From assembly GCF_030012565.1 (NCBI RefSeq), contig NZ_CP124621.1, positions 248,001-312,000 of the forward strand: a DNA stretch of 64,000 nucleotides. Reading direction: 5' to 3'. The DNA is from Mesomycoplasma ovipneumoniae (GTDB lineage Bacteria; Bacillota_I; Bacilli_A; Mycoplasmatales; Metamycoplasmataceae). The notes under the pieces are model-generated. The model did not search any database. It saw only the letters and a list, made by a program, of their open reading frames with translations, and was not told the origin of the DNA. Shown piece by piece: positions 20,462 to 31,232 of this stretch. The position numbers and the translations under genes are program-made. The stretch's first letter is position 1, and the number at the start of each line of letters is the position of its first letter.

Positions 20462-21097
20462 CTGGGTTTTGCCAGTTTGATGGCAAAAATACCGGTAAAT
20501 CCGGTTTTTTACGGTAAAATCTTAATTTTTATTATTTTAAATTTAAGCTTTTACAAAAAAAAAAAAAAAAATGCTTGGCCTAAGAAAAAATTATGTTATA
20601 ATAACCATCACTAAGAATGAATTAATAAATTTTGATATTGAATTAAGGGGGAATTATTATGTTTTTTGTCATAAAAAAATAAGATAGTGCGACTTTTCCA
20701 TTATGTTTTTAAATATGATGGAATGCCTTAAATTTAACCGTTTAGAAATCTATAAATTTAGGGCTTTTGGTTATTGTTCTTTCAAAACTTCATATATTTT
20801 TTTAGGCTCGATGCAAATAAAAACGAGTTTTCTTTTTACATTGAGTCTAAATAGTAGTTGTTTTTTTATGATTTTCGCCAGTGTTTTAAACTAAAAAAGT
20901 AGTGTTTAAAAATTTCATAATTTTGCTTTTTAAGTTAAAATTTTAACTTTTTTAGTTTGCTTTATTTGATTAATAAGTAGATTTTTCTTTCATGAGTGTT
21001 AGATTTAAAATTTAGTGTTTTTGTTTTGATAGTTATTTTTCCTGAGTTTTGCAGTTTAATGGCAAAAATTAAGACAAAGGGTTGAATTTAACAGTTC
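20462..21097 (+). mobile_element. MITE-like repeat, copy 4, with transposase scar (about 636 bp)
   Basis: The left end is CTGGGTTTTGCCAGTTTGATG. Inside are an A17 tract, TTGGCC (20575-20580), a 16-bp spacer, TATAAT (20597-20602), a G-rich Shine-Dalgarno, a micro-ORF at 20659-20682 (MFFVIKK) and the full internal module. The right end is abnormal: a second left-type end (CCTGAGTTTTGCAGTTTAATG, 21041-21061) runs into 32 bases identical to the IS transposase gene. A 46-bp terminator repeat flanks it on both sides. Confidence 0.78.
21062..21093 (+). pseudogene. 32-bp remnant of the IS transposase gene
   Basis: The stretch starting GCAAAAATTAAGACAAAGGG is identical over 32 bases to 36366-36397 inside the transposase gene. 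About nine of these bases also match the usual MITE end, leaving at least 23 bases that only the transposase explains. Confidence 0.7.
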
Positions 21098-21143
21098 AAA
21101 TTTAAAGAAAAGCACTCCAAATCAGAGTGCTTTTCTTTAAATT
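21098..21143 (+). repeat. Right copy of the 46-bp terminator direct repeat
   Basis: It matches 45 of 46 bases of the ldh terminator at 20406-20451. Such long flanking duplications are a known habit of IS1634-type elements. Confidence 0.75.
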
Positions 21144-21186
21144 ATTTATAATTAAATTTTTATAATATGATGAGGTATACTATATT

Positions 21187-21270
21187 TGGTGGCTCATATC
21201 GGACTCGAACCGATACGCATTGCTGCAGCAGGTTTTGAGTCTGCCGTGTCTACCATTCCACCAATGAGCC
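21187..21270 (-). tRNA. tRNA-Leu (CAA)
   Basis: Class II tRNA with a long variable arm. The loop CTCAAAA gives anticodon CAA. The acceptor GGCTCAT/ATGAGCC is perfect and CCA is encoded. The last pair of the anticodon stem (31-39) is an A-C mismatch. Confidence 0.92.
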
Positions 21271-21328
21271 GTAAAAAGTTTTTAAAATTTATTGTTTTAA
21301 AGATAATTATAATATAATTATATCAATC

Positions 21329-24166
21329 ATGGCAAAAAAACAAAATAAATCTTTGAAAAAAATACTAATTAAAATTCTCCCGCTAGTTGGAATTTCAACT
21401 ACATTTTTTATCGCTTCTTGCACACCGCTTGGTGCGGTCAATGGAATTCTCAAGCGAACACTCGAAATTGGCCAATCAAACCCTTGAGATCAAGAACTAA
21501 ATCTAAAGAACCCTTTAGATTCAATAATTTCAGGTAAAGTTGCTTTAGGTAACAACCTTAAGGCGTCTGATTTTTTAAAACAGTATTCAACCTTAGATTT
21601 AGATGATAATTTGAATGGAATAACTCACCGCATGTTCAATAGAGGAAGTTCATTTTTAGATTCAGCAATTCTTTGAACTTTTATCCCAGGCGTTGATAAT
21701 TTTGACTTAAATGCAAAATTTGAATTAAAAATTACCCCAGTTACAAATTCTGCTAATGATTTTTACGGTTCAATTAAAGTTAAGGTTGACTCTTATAATA
21801 AAGACTCAAAAACTTTGGTTCAATCAAAAGAGTTTGTTGTTAACGGCTTTCAAACCGATCAAACCGGAATTTATGCTTATAAAGAAAGAATTCAAACTGC
21901 TTTTGAAAAAATAGAAACTTTAGAATTAAAAAATCAAAACACTTTTGATATTGACTCACTAAAATCTGACTCAGATATTTGGGAACATATCAATTTACCG
22001 TCAAATTTTGAAAAAACTGACATAACTACGCTTAGAAATTCAGATCAATTTGATGTTCCAAGTGAACAACAGGCAGTCCCAAGCATTCAAAATATTGCCA
22101 AAAATCCTTATCGTTTAAAGGTTAAAAATTTCTATTATTTAAAAGCAACAATTTTAAAAGACTCATACGATTCCCAAACTGGAACTGTCGATGTTGTCTT
22201 GTCGATTTATCATGATACATACCATAATTTTGTTTCAAAAATTGTAAAACTAAAACTTAAGCCAAATCAAAATCTAAAAAAATTAACTGAAATTAAAAGT
22301 TTCAAACTTAAAGATGAGTATTCTAACTTTTTGCCATCTTTTTTAATAAATTCCTCTGAAAATTCAGGCGATACATTATCTAAATATATCGATTTTGGTA
22401 ATTTAAATCACTCAATGTATCACATCAAAAAGGTTCCCTCACTTTCAAATGATCAAAATGGTGATTTTTACCTAATTTTAACTCCAAAAGAAAATGATTT
22501 AACTTCAGGCCCAACAAGCCCTGGTCAAATTATTAAAGTTGAAGGGTTTAACTCATATAATAAGATATTTGCCTCAAGCGAATTTACAAGTCAAATAAAT
22601 TTTAACTTTATTGATTCTTGATATAAATTACCTACTACAACAAATATTTCAGAAAAATTAAAAAATATTTCACAAAGTTTAAATTCCTCAAGTGATGCAC
22701 TTTTATGGCCACTTTTTGGTCAAGCAATCAAAAAAACACTATCAGAACCGACGCTTTTTAAAAGTACTGGGGAATTAAGTAATTTTGAAAAATTAAATTA
22801 TAGTTTTGCTTCATTAGCTGATTTTAAAATTGATGAGTCAGGAGTTTCATTTCACTTTGGTAATTCAGTTCAAGACTATTACAAAATTAACGTAAAATTT
22901 ACCAACACTAATGAAAGTAAAAATATTATTGAAGATTTTGGTGCAAAAGTTCTTGAAAAAAATATAATTAATGACTCATTACGTTCAAGATCAATGGTAA
23001 TTCAGTTACGTTCAAATGCTTTTGACCCAAGAACTAATTCAAATACAACCCGAATTACCTCAGGAACAGCTTGGGTTTTTGATCGAAAATTAAAACCTGA
23101 CCCTCAAAATCCAGGAAAATTTTTACCTACTAACACTTATTATCTTGCCACAAATTTGCATGTTGTTTCAGATTTAATTAACAAACCGGATCAAATTTAT
23201 TCATTTTCTTATTTACTCGATGGAAATTTGCAAAAATTAAATGAGATTAGTTTTGATGATACTAATTTATTCCGTCGTTTTGATCGAATTTCAAAAACTG
23301 AAGCAAACAGAGATTTTTTACCTCCTGAAGGATTTCAGTATATAAACTCTGAATCAAAAAAATTCTGAAACAATTTAAAAATTAATCCAATTGGTCTAGA
23401 TACGCCCGTAAAGGGAGAATTTCGCGATATTGCAATAATTGAAGTAACTTTTCCTGATGATGAACAGATAAAAAATCCATTTAATATTGGTATTCCCTTT
23501 TTAGATTTTTTAGGTGATGGTGAAGATTCATACATAAAAAATATTCCCGATGCTGTTCGACATTACAACGAAGCGCCACTTGATGTTTTAGTAACAAATA
23601 AATTTGTTCCTACTTTTACAAAAGCAATCCAACTTAAAACCTCAAAAATTGAATCAGCACTGCCACTGCATGCTTATTTAGGTGGTTTTTTAGGTGGATT
23701 TACCTGAATTACTGACAATAAAAATTCATTTGTTACAGTCGATGAGCTAAAAAAAGAAAATCAGTTTAAACAAGATAATTCACCTAAATCTTTCCAAGGG
23801 GCGACTTCAATTTCTCTTCCTGGACTTCGTGGTGGTCGTGGAATGTCTGGTTCGCTCGTTGTAAATGAATATAACCAAGTTATCGGTATTTTTTGGGGAG
23901 GATATTTCCCGCAGACCACTCCAGGGAGAAGTCAACTTGTTAAAGGAATTGGCCAATTTGACCCAATTGGTGTAAAAATTGACAATAATCCAACAGTTTT
24001 AGCCAAATGACTGGCTCAAACAAAAGACATTCAAACTGATTTGGACAAAACTTCAGAAAAAGTTTTTTCCCTTGAGGATCCAGCCCAAATTGAAAGACTA
24101 GCTCACTCAGCGCGTTGGCTTAAATTTTCTAGCAATCAAAATCCTCAAGCAACCGCCGATGTTTAA
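21329..24166 (+). CDS. Lipoprotein with DUF31/MIP-like serine protease domain
   Basis: The 945-residue protein has a basic N-terminus, hydrophobic core and lipobox IASC at residue ~31, so it should be anchored on the cell surface. The C-terminal third looks like the mycoplasma DUF31 trypsin-like domain found in MIP, the protease that cleaves antibody bound by the partner MIB. Candidate catalytic residues: His in YYLATNLHVVSD (~611), Asp in FRDIAIIEV (~700) and Ser in GGRGMSGSLVVN (~843). The first 550 residues are unassigned. No MIB gene is adjacent; an Ig-blocking-type protein is encoded 28 kb away. The protease call is inferred from motifs. Confidence 0.75.
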
Positions 24167-24167
24167 C

Positions 24168-24215
24168 TTTTATTTTTAAAATTTAGAAAAAAATTTAAAA
24201 TTTTAAAAATAAAAA
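24168..24215 (+). terminator. Likely terminator of the DUF31 lipoprotein gene
   Basis: TTATTTTTAAAATTT and AAATTTTAAAAATAA pair around a short AT-rich loop, between the lipoprotein stop and the prfA Shine-Dalgarno. The stem has no GC pairs, so its strength is uncertain. Confidence 0.5.
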
Positions 24216-24231
24216 CGTAGGTGGACTAACA

Positions 24232-25317
24232 ATGGAAAAAAAATTTTTAGACTCTTTAGAAAAAATTCACAAAAAATATCAAGACTTAAGTCAGCTTTTA
24301 CTAACTGATGAGGTAATAAATAATCAAAAAAAATATTTAGAAATCGCAAAAGAAATTTCTTCAATTGAAGAAATTTCTTTGACATTTGATTTACTTTTAA
24401 AAAACCAGCAAACACTTGAAGATGCAAAAATACTTCTTAGTCAAGAAAAAGACCCAGAATTACAACAATTAGCAAAATCAGAAATTGCAACTGTCAATAA
24501 AAATATTGAAGCACTTGAGGAAAAACTCCTAATTTTAATGCTTCCAAAAGACGAAAATGACGATAAAGACGTAATTGTTGAAATCCGCGGAGCTGCCGGG
24601 GGAGACGAGGCTAATATTTTTGTTGGCGATCTTTTTCGAATGTACCAAAAATGAGCTGATTCCCAAAGGGCAAAAGTTAAAATTCTTAGCTCATCACTTG
24701 CACTTGCCGGCGGTTTTTCACAGATTTTTTTCCAAATTTCTGGTCAAAATATATACTCAAAACTTAAATTTGAATCAGGCGTCCACCGTGTTCAACGAGT
24801 TCCTGAAACTGAAACAATGGGCAGAATTCACACCTCAACTGCTACAGTTACCGTGATGCCAAAAATTGATAGTAAAATTGAAGTCGAAATTAACCCTTCA
24901 GATCTTAAAATTGATACTTATCGATCCTCAGGGGCTGGCGGTCAGTCTGTAAATACCACCGATTCGGCGGTTAGAATTACCCATATTCCCACCGGAATTG
25001 TTGTAACCTCTCAAGATGAAAGATCCCAAATTGGTAACAAAGAAATAGCAATGGGAATTCTGAGGTCAAAAATTTATAACTTGGAAGTGCAAAAAAGACT
25101 TGAAACACAAGCTAATTTTCGTAAACTTGCCGGATCAGGGGCTCGTTCTGAAAAAATTAGAACTTATAACTACCCTCAAGATAGACTCACCGACCACCGA
25201 ATAGGATTTTCTTGTTCATTAAAACCGGTCATCCAAGGAAGTCTAAATCCAATAATTGAAGCCTTATTATCTCAAGAAAGAGCTGAGTTAATCTTGCAAA
25301 GCTATGGAGATAAATAG
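24232..25317 (+). CDS. prfA: Peptide chain release factor 1
   Basis: RF1 reads UAA and UAG and releases the finished peptide. It is the only stop-codon factor needed when UGA encodes Trp. The 361-residue frame includes one UGA-Trp at about 24652. The codon-recognition region is followed by the catalytic [15 protein letters not shown] motif at about residue 230. [15 protein letters not shown] and [12 protein letters not shown] are also typical. prmC, which methylates the GGQ glutamine, overlaps its end by 14 bases, a classic pairing. Confidence 0.96.
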
Positions 25318-26032
25318 TAGAAAATTGGAACTTTTAAAGGAAAAACAACGCTATAATTTGCCCTTAGAAGTCTCCAAACTTGAACTTTTAAAGTTAGAAA
25401 TGAACTATCCAGTCCAAAAAATCATCGGATTTATCGAAATGGAAGATGTTCGAATTTTTTTGGATCAAAAAGTTTTTATTCCCCGTTATGAAACACAAGA
25501 ATTACTGCAAAAAGTAAAAAAAGTCATAAAAAAAGACAGTTTTGTTCTTGATTTGTGTTGTGGTTCAGGATTTATTGGCCTTGCTCTTGCCAAATTTAGC
25601 GGCGCAAAAATTACTTTGGTTGACATTAGTGATGAGGCAATTTTGCAAACAAAATTAAACGCAAAATACAACAATTTAGATGTAAGTGCTGTAAAATCTG
25701 ATCTTTTTAGCAATATTATTGGCCAAAAATTTGATATTATTGTCTCAAATCCTCCCTATCTTAAAAGGCAAAAACTTGATGAGTCAGTTATTAATTTTGA
25801 ACCTCAGAGTGCATTATTTTCTGAACCCGAGCCTTTTTCATTTTATCAAAAAATAATGGAAAAAATCGATAATTTTCTTAATGATAAAGGTTGAATTTTT
25901 TTTGAAATTGACAAAGATAGTGTCGATTTTTTCAAAAAAAATTTCCCTGAATTCAAAATTGAAAATGATATAAATCAAAAACCAAGATTTGCTTATTGGC
26001 AAAAAAACTCAAATTATCCTATAAATTTATAG
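25304..26032 (+). CDS. prmC: Release factor glutamine methyltransferase
   Basis: It methylates the Gln of the GGQ loop of RF1 using S-adenosylmethionine. The 242-residue frame, with one UGA-Trp, has a short N-terminal helical domain, the SAM-binding [16 protein letters not shown] at about residue 77 and the substrate motif VSNPPYLKR at about 146. It starts inside prfA (14-bp overlap), so translation is probably coupled. A 42-bp perfect palindrome overlaps its stop codon. Confidence 0.94.
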
Positions 26033-26046
26033 GATAATTTGAGTTT
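26005..26046 (+). terminator. 42-bp perfect palindrome overlapping the prmC stop
   Basis: A 21-bp arm (AAACTCAAATTATCCTATAA and one more base) is followed directly by its exact complement. It covers the last eight codons of prmC and is only 26 bp before gltX. It probably terminates prfA-prmC and could equally act in reverse. Confidence 0.7.
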
Positions 26047-26072
26047 TGCAATCTAAAAATTGAAAGGAAAAA

Positions 26073-27476
26073 ATGAAAATTAGAACACGCTATGCCCCTT
26101 CGCCAACTGGATTTTTGCACATTGGTGGAGCTCGGACTGCGCTTATTAATTACCTTTTTGCAAAACATCACGGTGGTGATTTTATTTTACGAATCGAAGA
26201 CACAGACACCCAAAGAAATATCAAAGACGGTGAGCGCTCCCAAGTTGAAAATTTAGAATGGCTTGGAATTTTTCCAGACGAAAAACCAGGCACAATTTCA
26301 GAATATGGTCCATACCGTCAGTCAGAAAAAATTGACCGCTATCAAAAATTAGCCCAAGAACTAGTTCAAAAAGGCTTTGCATATTATGCTTTTGACAATG
26401 CTAGCGAACTTGAAGAGCAAAAAAAAGAGCAAGAAAAACAAGGTATTTTTAGTTTTCGCTATGACAAAAACTGACTTAAAATTTCTGAACAAGAAAAGCA
26501 AAAACGTCTAGAAAATAACGAGTTTGTTATCAGATTTGCCGTTGACAAAAACAAAAATTATTGCTGAAATGATTTAGTTCGAGGAAAAATTTGCTTTGAA
26601 GGTTCTGCCATTAGTGATTGAGTTATTATAAAATCTGACGGATTTCCAACATATAATTTTGCTGTTGTTGTCGATGATTATGATATGAAAATCACTCATA
26701 TTTTCCGTGGAGAAGAGCATATTTCAAACACTCCAAAACAAATTGCGCTTTATGAGGCCTTTTCATTTGAAAAGCCAGAATTTGGTCACCTTACAATAAT
26801 TACCGATAAAAATGGCAAAAAACTGTCAAAAAGAGACTCATCACTTTTCCAATTTATTGAGGACTATAAAAATCAAGGTTATCATAGTCATGCTGTTTTT
26901 AATTTTTTAGCACTTTTAGGTTGAACTAGCGCTGATTCTCGTGAATTTTTTGAACACGAAGAATTAATCAAAGCATTTGATTTTAAGAGACTTTCAAAAG
27001 CGCCTTCATATTTTGATACTGAAAAATTAAACTGGTTTTCAAAATCTTACATTTCAAAAATGGAAACAGACCAAATTTTACCGCATCTAAATCTGGAAAC
27101 AAACTCTGAATGAAATCGCTTTTTTGTTGAAACATTTCAAAAAAGTGCTGTAAAATACAGCGACTTTTTTGAAAATCTAGATTTTTTCACAAAGCCTCAG
27201 GACTCAATGAGCCAAAAAATAATCGATTTACTGGACCAATCAAATCAGCAACCAATTCAACTTTTTGCACAAAAAATTGACTATGATGACTGGCAATTTT
27301 CAAAAATTGAAAATTTAATTAAGGAAATTGGCCAAACCTTAAATATAAAAGGTAAAAATTTATTGTTGCCTTTACGACTGGCAACAACATGAGCTGAATC
27401 AGGTCCTGAATTAGCAAGGGCAATTTGACTTTTAGGTCCGCAAATAATTCAAAAAAGGCTTAAAAAATGAAAGTAA
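26073..27476 (+). CDS. gltX: Glutamyl-tRNA synthetase
   Basis: It charges tRNA-Glu. The 467-residue length fits the bacterial family. The class I signatures are [16 protein letters not shown] at the N-terminus (HIGH box as HIGG) and KKLSKRDSS (KMSKS-type) at about residue 249. Several UGA-Trp codons interrupt it under the standard code. AAAGGAAAAA precedes the ATG. The next gene starts inside it with a 10-bp overlap. As mycoplasmas usually lack GlnRS, the enzyme may also charge tRNA-Gln for transamidation. Confidence 0.96.
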
Positions 27477-27871
27477 GATTTTCTCTTAGAACTATTATTG
27501 ACGACCAAGACAAAAAAATGGTCGAATTTATTAACGCAATTTACATTTCAAAGCAAATCATTAATAACACCGAAACTGATGTTTATGAAACGCAAAATCC
27601 TGAAAATAACATGATGATAAGATTTGAAATTTTTGACAAAAATTTAACAGTATTTTCTGGCGAAAACACTTTATTTTTTGAATTAAATAACTATGTTGAA
27701 AATATGTTTATTACTAATGGAATGGAACTTATAGTCAATACTCTTTTAACAAAATTAGAAATAAATTCAGAATTTATTAACATTGAATATGACCTTTTTC
27801 TCAAAAATAACGGCTCAGAAGATTCAAAAATTTCAACATATCTTACCACTCTGGAGTTTATAAATGATTAA
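27467..27871 (+). CDS. Conserved protein of unknown function, possibly DUF1934/YwiB-like
   Basis: The 134-residue soluble protein starts [12 protein letters not shown] inside the end of gltX and overlaps trmL by 8 bases, so it belongs to the same transcript. The predicted pattern is mainly beta strands with no membrane segment. The N-terminus and length recall the small beta-barrel YwiB/DUF1934 family, but I cannot confirm this. It has no recognised catalytic motif. Confidence 0.6.
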   Translation: MKVRFSLRTIIDDQDKKMVEFINAIYISKQIINNTETDVYETQNPENNMMIRFEIFDKNLTVFSGENTLFFELNNYVENMFITNGMELIVNTLLTKLEINSEFINIEYDLFLKNNGSEDSKISTYLTTLEFIND

Positions 27872-28382
27872 CATTGTGCTATTTCAGCCCGAAATAGGTC
27901 CAAATACAGGCAATATTATCCGTTCTTGCTTTGTTTTAAATATGAAACTGCATATAATAAAGCCAATTGCATTTGATTTAGATCCAAAACACTTAAAACG
28001 GCCAGCGGCTGGAATTCTTTTGTCAGAAATTCAACATGAAATTCACAGTGATTGGCAAAATTTTGAAAAAAAATATAGCACAAAAAATCTTTATTTTATA
28101 ACCCGTTATGGCCAAAAAGTTTATTCGCAAATAGATTTTAAAACCGAATTTAACAAAAATAGCGAGATTTTCCTCATTTTTGGCAGAGAATCAACTGGAA
28201 TTCCAATTGAAATTCTAAAATCAAACAAGGAAAAATGCTTGCGAATTCCAATGTCACCTCATGCTAGATCGCTTAATTTAGCAAATTCTGTTGTTATCGT
28301 TGCATACGAAATTTATCGCCAGCTTGATTTTAGCGGACTGTCTTGCTTTGAGGTTCAAAAAGGTAAAAATTATCTTGACTAA
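27864..28382 (+). CDS. trmL: tRNA (cytidine/uridine-34 2'-O)-methyltransferase
   Basis: This SPOUT-family enzyme methylates the wobble nucleotide ribose of some tRNA-Leu species. The 172-residue length and motifs fit TrmL/YibK: NIVLFQPEIGPNTGNIIRSC at the start, IFGRESTGIP at about residue 108 and MSPHARSLNLANSVVIVAYE forming the C-terminal knot. It is the last gene of the gltX series, followed by a terminator and MITE copy 5. Confidence 0.93.
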   Translation: MINIVLFQPEIGPNTGNIIRSCFVLNMKLHIIKPIAFDLDPKHLKRPAAGILLSEIQHEIHSDWQNFEKKYSTKNLYFITRYGQKVYSQIDFKTEFNKNSEIFLIFGRESTGIPIEILKSNKEKCLRIPMSPHARSLNLANSVVIVAYEIYRQLDFSGLSCFEVQKGKNYLD

Positions 28383-28402
28383 TTTTTTTATTATATCTTT
28401 TA

Positions 28403-28440
28403 AAAAATTCTAAATCTTTTATCAAAAGTTTAGAATTTTT
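28403..28440 (+). terminator. Terminator of the gltX-trmL transcript
   Basis: AAATTCTAAATCTTTT and AAAAGTTTAGAATTT pair imperfectly around ATC, followed by T residues. Confidence 0.75.
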
Positions 28441-28458
28441 TGCTTTTTTTTTATTTTT

Positions 28459-28968
28459 CCCGAGTTTGCCATTTTGATGGAAAAAATTCACTTTTTATCG
28501 AATATAAATATGCAAAAATACCGGTAAATCCGTGTTTTTTGACGCAAAACCTTAATTTTTATTATTTTAAATTTAGCCTTTTGCAAAAAAAAAAAAAAAA
28601 TGCTTGGTCAAAAATAAAGTTATGTTATAATTAAACTCACTTAAGAATAATTAATAAATCGATATTAGAATTAAGGGGAATTAATTATGTTTTTGTCATA
28701 AAAAAATCAGAAAATGCGAATTATCCATTATATTTTTAAATATGATGGAATGCCTTAAATTTAACCGTTTAGAAATCTATAAATTTAAGGCTTTTAATTA
28801 TTGTTCTTTCAAAACTTCATATGTTTTTTTAGGCTCAATTTAAATAAAAAGAGTTTTCTATTTGCATTGAGTTTAAATAGTAGTTCTATTTTTTATGGTT
28901 TTTGTTATTTTATCCATAAATTGATTTTTGCCAGTGTTTTAAAATAGGTAATTAACTTTTGCCAAAAA
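28459..28968 (+). mobile_element. MITE-like repeat, copy 5, right end missing (about 510 bp)
   Basis: The left end CCCGAGTTTGCCATTTTGATG is intact. Inside are an A16 tract, TTGGTC (28604-28609), a 16-bp spacer, TATAAT (28626-28631), a Shine-Dalgarno, a micro-ORF at 28687-28701 (MFLS) and a perfect 12-bp stem GCCTTAAATTTA/TAAATTTAAGGC. The terminal ~60 bp with the hairpin and inverted end are absent. The segment after the break (28969-28999) resembles the left flank, so the insertion duplication persists although the end was lost. Confidence 0.78.
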
Positions 28969-28999
28969 CTTAGAATTTATTGCCATTTTTTTTATTTTT
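28969..28999 (+). repeat. Imperfect direct repeat of the copy 5 left flank
   Basis: CTTAGAATTTATTGCC followed by T8-A-T5 resembles 28429-28458 (TTTAGAATTTTTTGC, T9-A-T5). It is low in complexity but aligned over about 30 bp. Confidence 0.45.
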
Positions 29000-29020
29000 T
29001 AATTTAAAAAATAAAAAAAA

Positions 29021-29095
29021 TGGCAGAGGTGACAGGAGTCGAACCCGCAACATACGGGGTTGAAGCCCGTTGTTCTACCATTGAACTACACCTCT
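29021..29095 (-). tRNA. tRNA-Trp (TCA), reads UGA
   Basis: The anticodon stem ACGGG/CCCGT encloses CTTCAAC, giving TCA. This tRNA decodes UGA as Trp and confirms the mycoplasma code. The acceptor AGAGGTG/CACCTCT is perfect and CCA is encoded. Confidence 0.95.
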
Positions 29096-29149
29096 AAGCC
29101 GATTTAATTATACCACATTTTTAAAAAATAATATATTATTTTATTAAGT

Positions 29150-29755
29150 ATGAATACAAAAAATATTAAAAATATGAAAATGAGAGATTTTTTAACACTT
29201 TTATGGTTTGTGGTAAAAATTTCTTTAATTTCTTTTGGCGGAGGAAATTCTTTAATGCCTATTATTTTTAGTCAGGCAGTTGTCAAAAAAGGATGAATTT
29301 CAAAAAGTGATTTTGATCAAGGTTTAATTTTGACCAATTTGCTCCCCGGACCTTCATCGCTTCAAATGATGGCATTAGTTTGCATTAAAAAATTAGGCGC
29401 TTTTTGGGGTGTTATAGCAACAGTTTTGGGAATTTTCCCGCATGTTTTATTATTTTTTACTTTATTTATTTTAGTAAAAAATTTACCTTCAAGATATTTA
29501 GTCACTTTTAACCTAGCAATTTTTTCAACAATTATCGGAATTTTGCTTGGATTTTGTTATATTTATTGAAAAAAAGACAAAAATTCAATGAATAAATTAG
29601 TTTATTACACCGTTTTATTATTAAGTTTTGCATATTCTTTGTTTGTTCCAAGCCCGTATAATTTAGCGATTGTCCCAATTTTAGTAATTATCTTTATATA
29701 TTCAGTTTTATTTTTGTTTAAAAAATGAAAGAAAAAACGTGATTTTACTAATTAG
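29150..29755 (+). CDS. Chromate transporter-type membrane protein, first of a short-chain pair
   Basis: The 201-residue protein has about six hydrophobic helices and the CHR-family segments SFGGGNSLMPII and NLLPGPSSLQMMALV. It is a single-domain (short-chain) CHR protein; such proteins work in pairs. The partner gene overlaps its end by 17 bases. Chromate itself is an unlikely substrate for a host-associated mycoplasma; another oxyanion or small anion is possible. Confidence 0.8.
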
Positions 29756-30389
29756 TTTAACAATTTTGGGGCTAGCGGTTATTAGTTTAATTGTCTTTGG
29801 TGGCGGGCAAGTTTTTATGCCTGTTTTTAATTGGTTTTGATTACAACTTGGAGAGTTAGGTCTTGAAATTGATCAAGAAAAAATTAATCAAATTTTCACT
29901 GTCGCAAATTCAACACCAGGTGTTTTTTCAATTAAATTGGCCGCAGTTACTGGATTTTTAATTGCAGATTTTGGAGTTTTAGGTTGATTTCTTTCATTTA
30001 TTTTTTTAATGGTATTTATATTGCCGGCAATTTTTTTAGTTGTAATTTGATTAAAGGCTTTAAAAAGAGTTTCGCAAAAAAATGGCTCAAATTTTGTAAA
30101 AAAAGCACAAATTTTTCGACCAGCAATTATTGGAATTATTTTAGCGCTTGCTTTTCAACTTTTTATCAATTTAGTACTTGTAAATTATGCTTTTAATTCT
30201 AATAATGGATATTTTGTCACAAAAGAAGTAAGTGATTTTATAAGCGGTTGAAGACTTTGAGTTTTTATTTTATTTGCAATTTTTTGATCTATAACAGTTT
30301 TTATTTTGTATTTACGGAAGGTAAATGTTTTTCTGTTAATTATTATCGGAGTTTCACTTTCACTTATTAGTTTACAACCTTGACTTTAG
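29739..30389 (+). CDS. Chromate transporter-type membrane protein, second of the pair
   Basis: The 216-residue frame begins with GTG inside the first CHR gene. It carries the matching motifs VFGGGQVFMPVF and ANSTPGVFSIKLAAVTGF and about six helices. The GTG start is inferred from the overlap and the position of the first helix; only a weak purine-rich stretch precedes it. Several UGA-Trp codons are present. It is probably the inverted partner of the preceding half-transporter. Confidence 0.78.
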
Positions 30390-30396
30390 GACAAAT

Positions 30397-31230
30397 ATGT
30401 ATACAAATCGTAAATTTTATAATAAAAAAGAATATTTTATTGACCATGAAAAGCGGGTTTTAATTCTTAATCCTGCTTTTCATGAAAAATTACTTAACAA
30501 AAAGTTTGGTTTTAACACCGGTTTTAAAAAAATTGGTGGAACTTTAATTGGAGAAGTGCTCGGACTTGATAGTTTTAGCTCCCCTTTTCGAGCTTTTGTC
30601 AAAATTTCAAAATTGGATATGCCAATTTTAGACACTAAATATATTGACGCGGGAGTTGCAATCGAACCTCTTGTCATTAAAGCTATTTCTGAAAAATTAG
30701 GTCTAGAAATTGAAACTTTTCCTCCTGAAAAATATAATTATGATTATTTTAGAGATGATCCAATTATTGGCGGAATTCCTGATGGTTTTATCAAAAAAAC
30801 TAATATAATAATCGAAATTAAAACAACCGGTCTGAAAAATTTTGAAAGGTGAGGTAAAAAAGGGGAAAATTTACCGCAAAAATACATAAAACAAGCCCAA
30901 TTATATGCATTTTTAAAAAATGCTGAAAAATATGCAATTGTAGCAACATTTTTAGAAGAAGATGACTACGAAAATCCCAAAGAATTTCCTATAAAAAAAA
31001 GACATATAAAATCTTATACTTTTGATGTTAATGAATCTCAAGTTATGGATGATATAGAAAAAATTAAAAAATGGTATAATTTTTATACAAAGTTAGGTAT
31101 TTCGCCAAGTTTTGACCCTATAGTTGATGCTCAAATTCTTGAGTATTTAAGCTGCGAAAATGAACAAGAGTGAAAACAACTTTGAGAAAAATGAACAAAT
31201 TCAATATCTAAACAAAATAAAAAAATATAA
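30397..31230 (+). CDS. PD-(D/E)XK nuclease, YqaJ/lambda-exonuclease-like
   Basis: The 277-residue protein resembles phage-type recombination exonucleases. Catalytic-type residues are visible in IGGIPDGFI (~128) and IIEIKTTGL (~138), preceded by the conserved DAGVAIEPLVIKAI helix (~86) and followed by QKYIKQAQLYAFL (~163). This matches the YqaJ-like family known in many mycoplasmas as a putative nuclease. It follows the CHR pair by 7 bp and precedes the Hsp33 gene by 2 bp. No recT-like partner is nearby. Confidence 0.8.
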
Positions 31231-31232
31231 TC

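Noticed and set aside
20703..20894. A 63-codon frame inside MITE copy 4, with a similar 66-codon frame on the minus strand at 52263-52463 in copy 7
   Set aside because: The equivalent frame is stopped early in copies 1 and 3 and frameshifted in copies 2 and 6. No Shine-Dalgarno precedes it and it overlies the conserved stems. Similarity follows from the repeat itself. A decayed ancestral protein cannot be fully excluded.
29150..30389. Chromate transporter broken by a frameshift
   Set aside because: Each half is a complete single-domain CHR protein with its own motifs and an overlap start. Paired short-chain CHR genes are a known arrangement.
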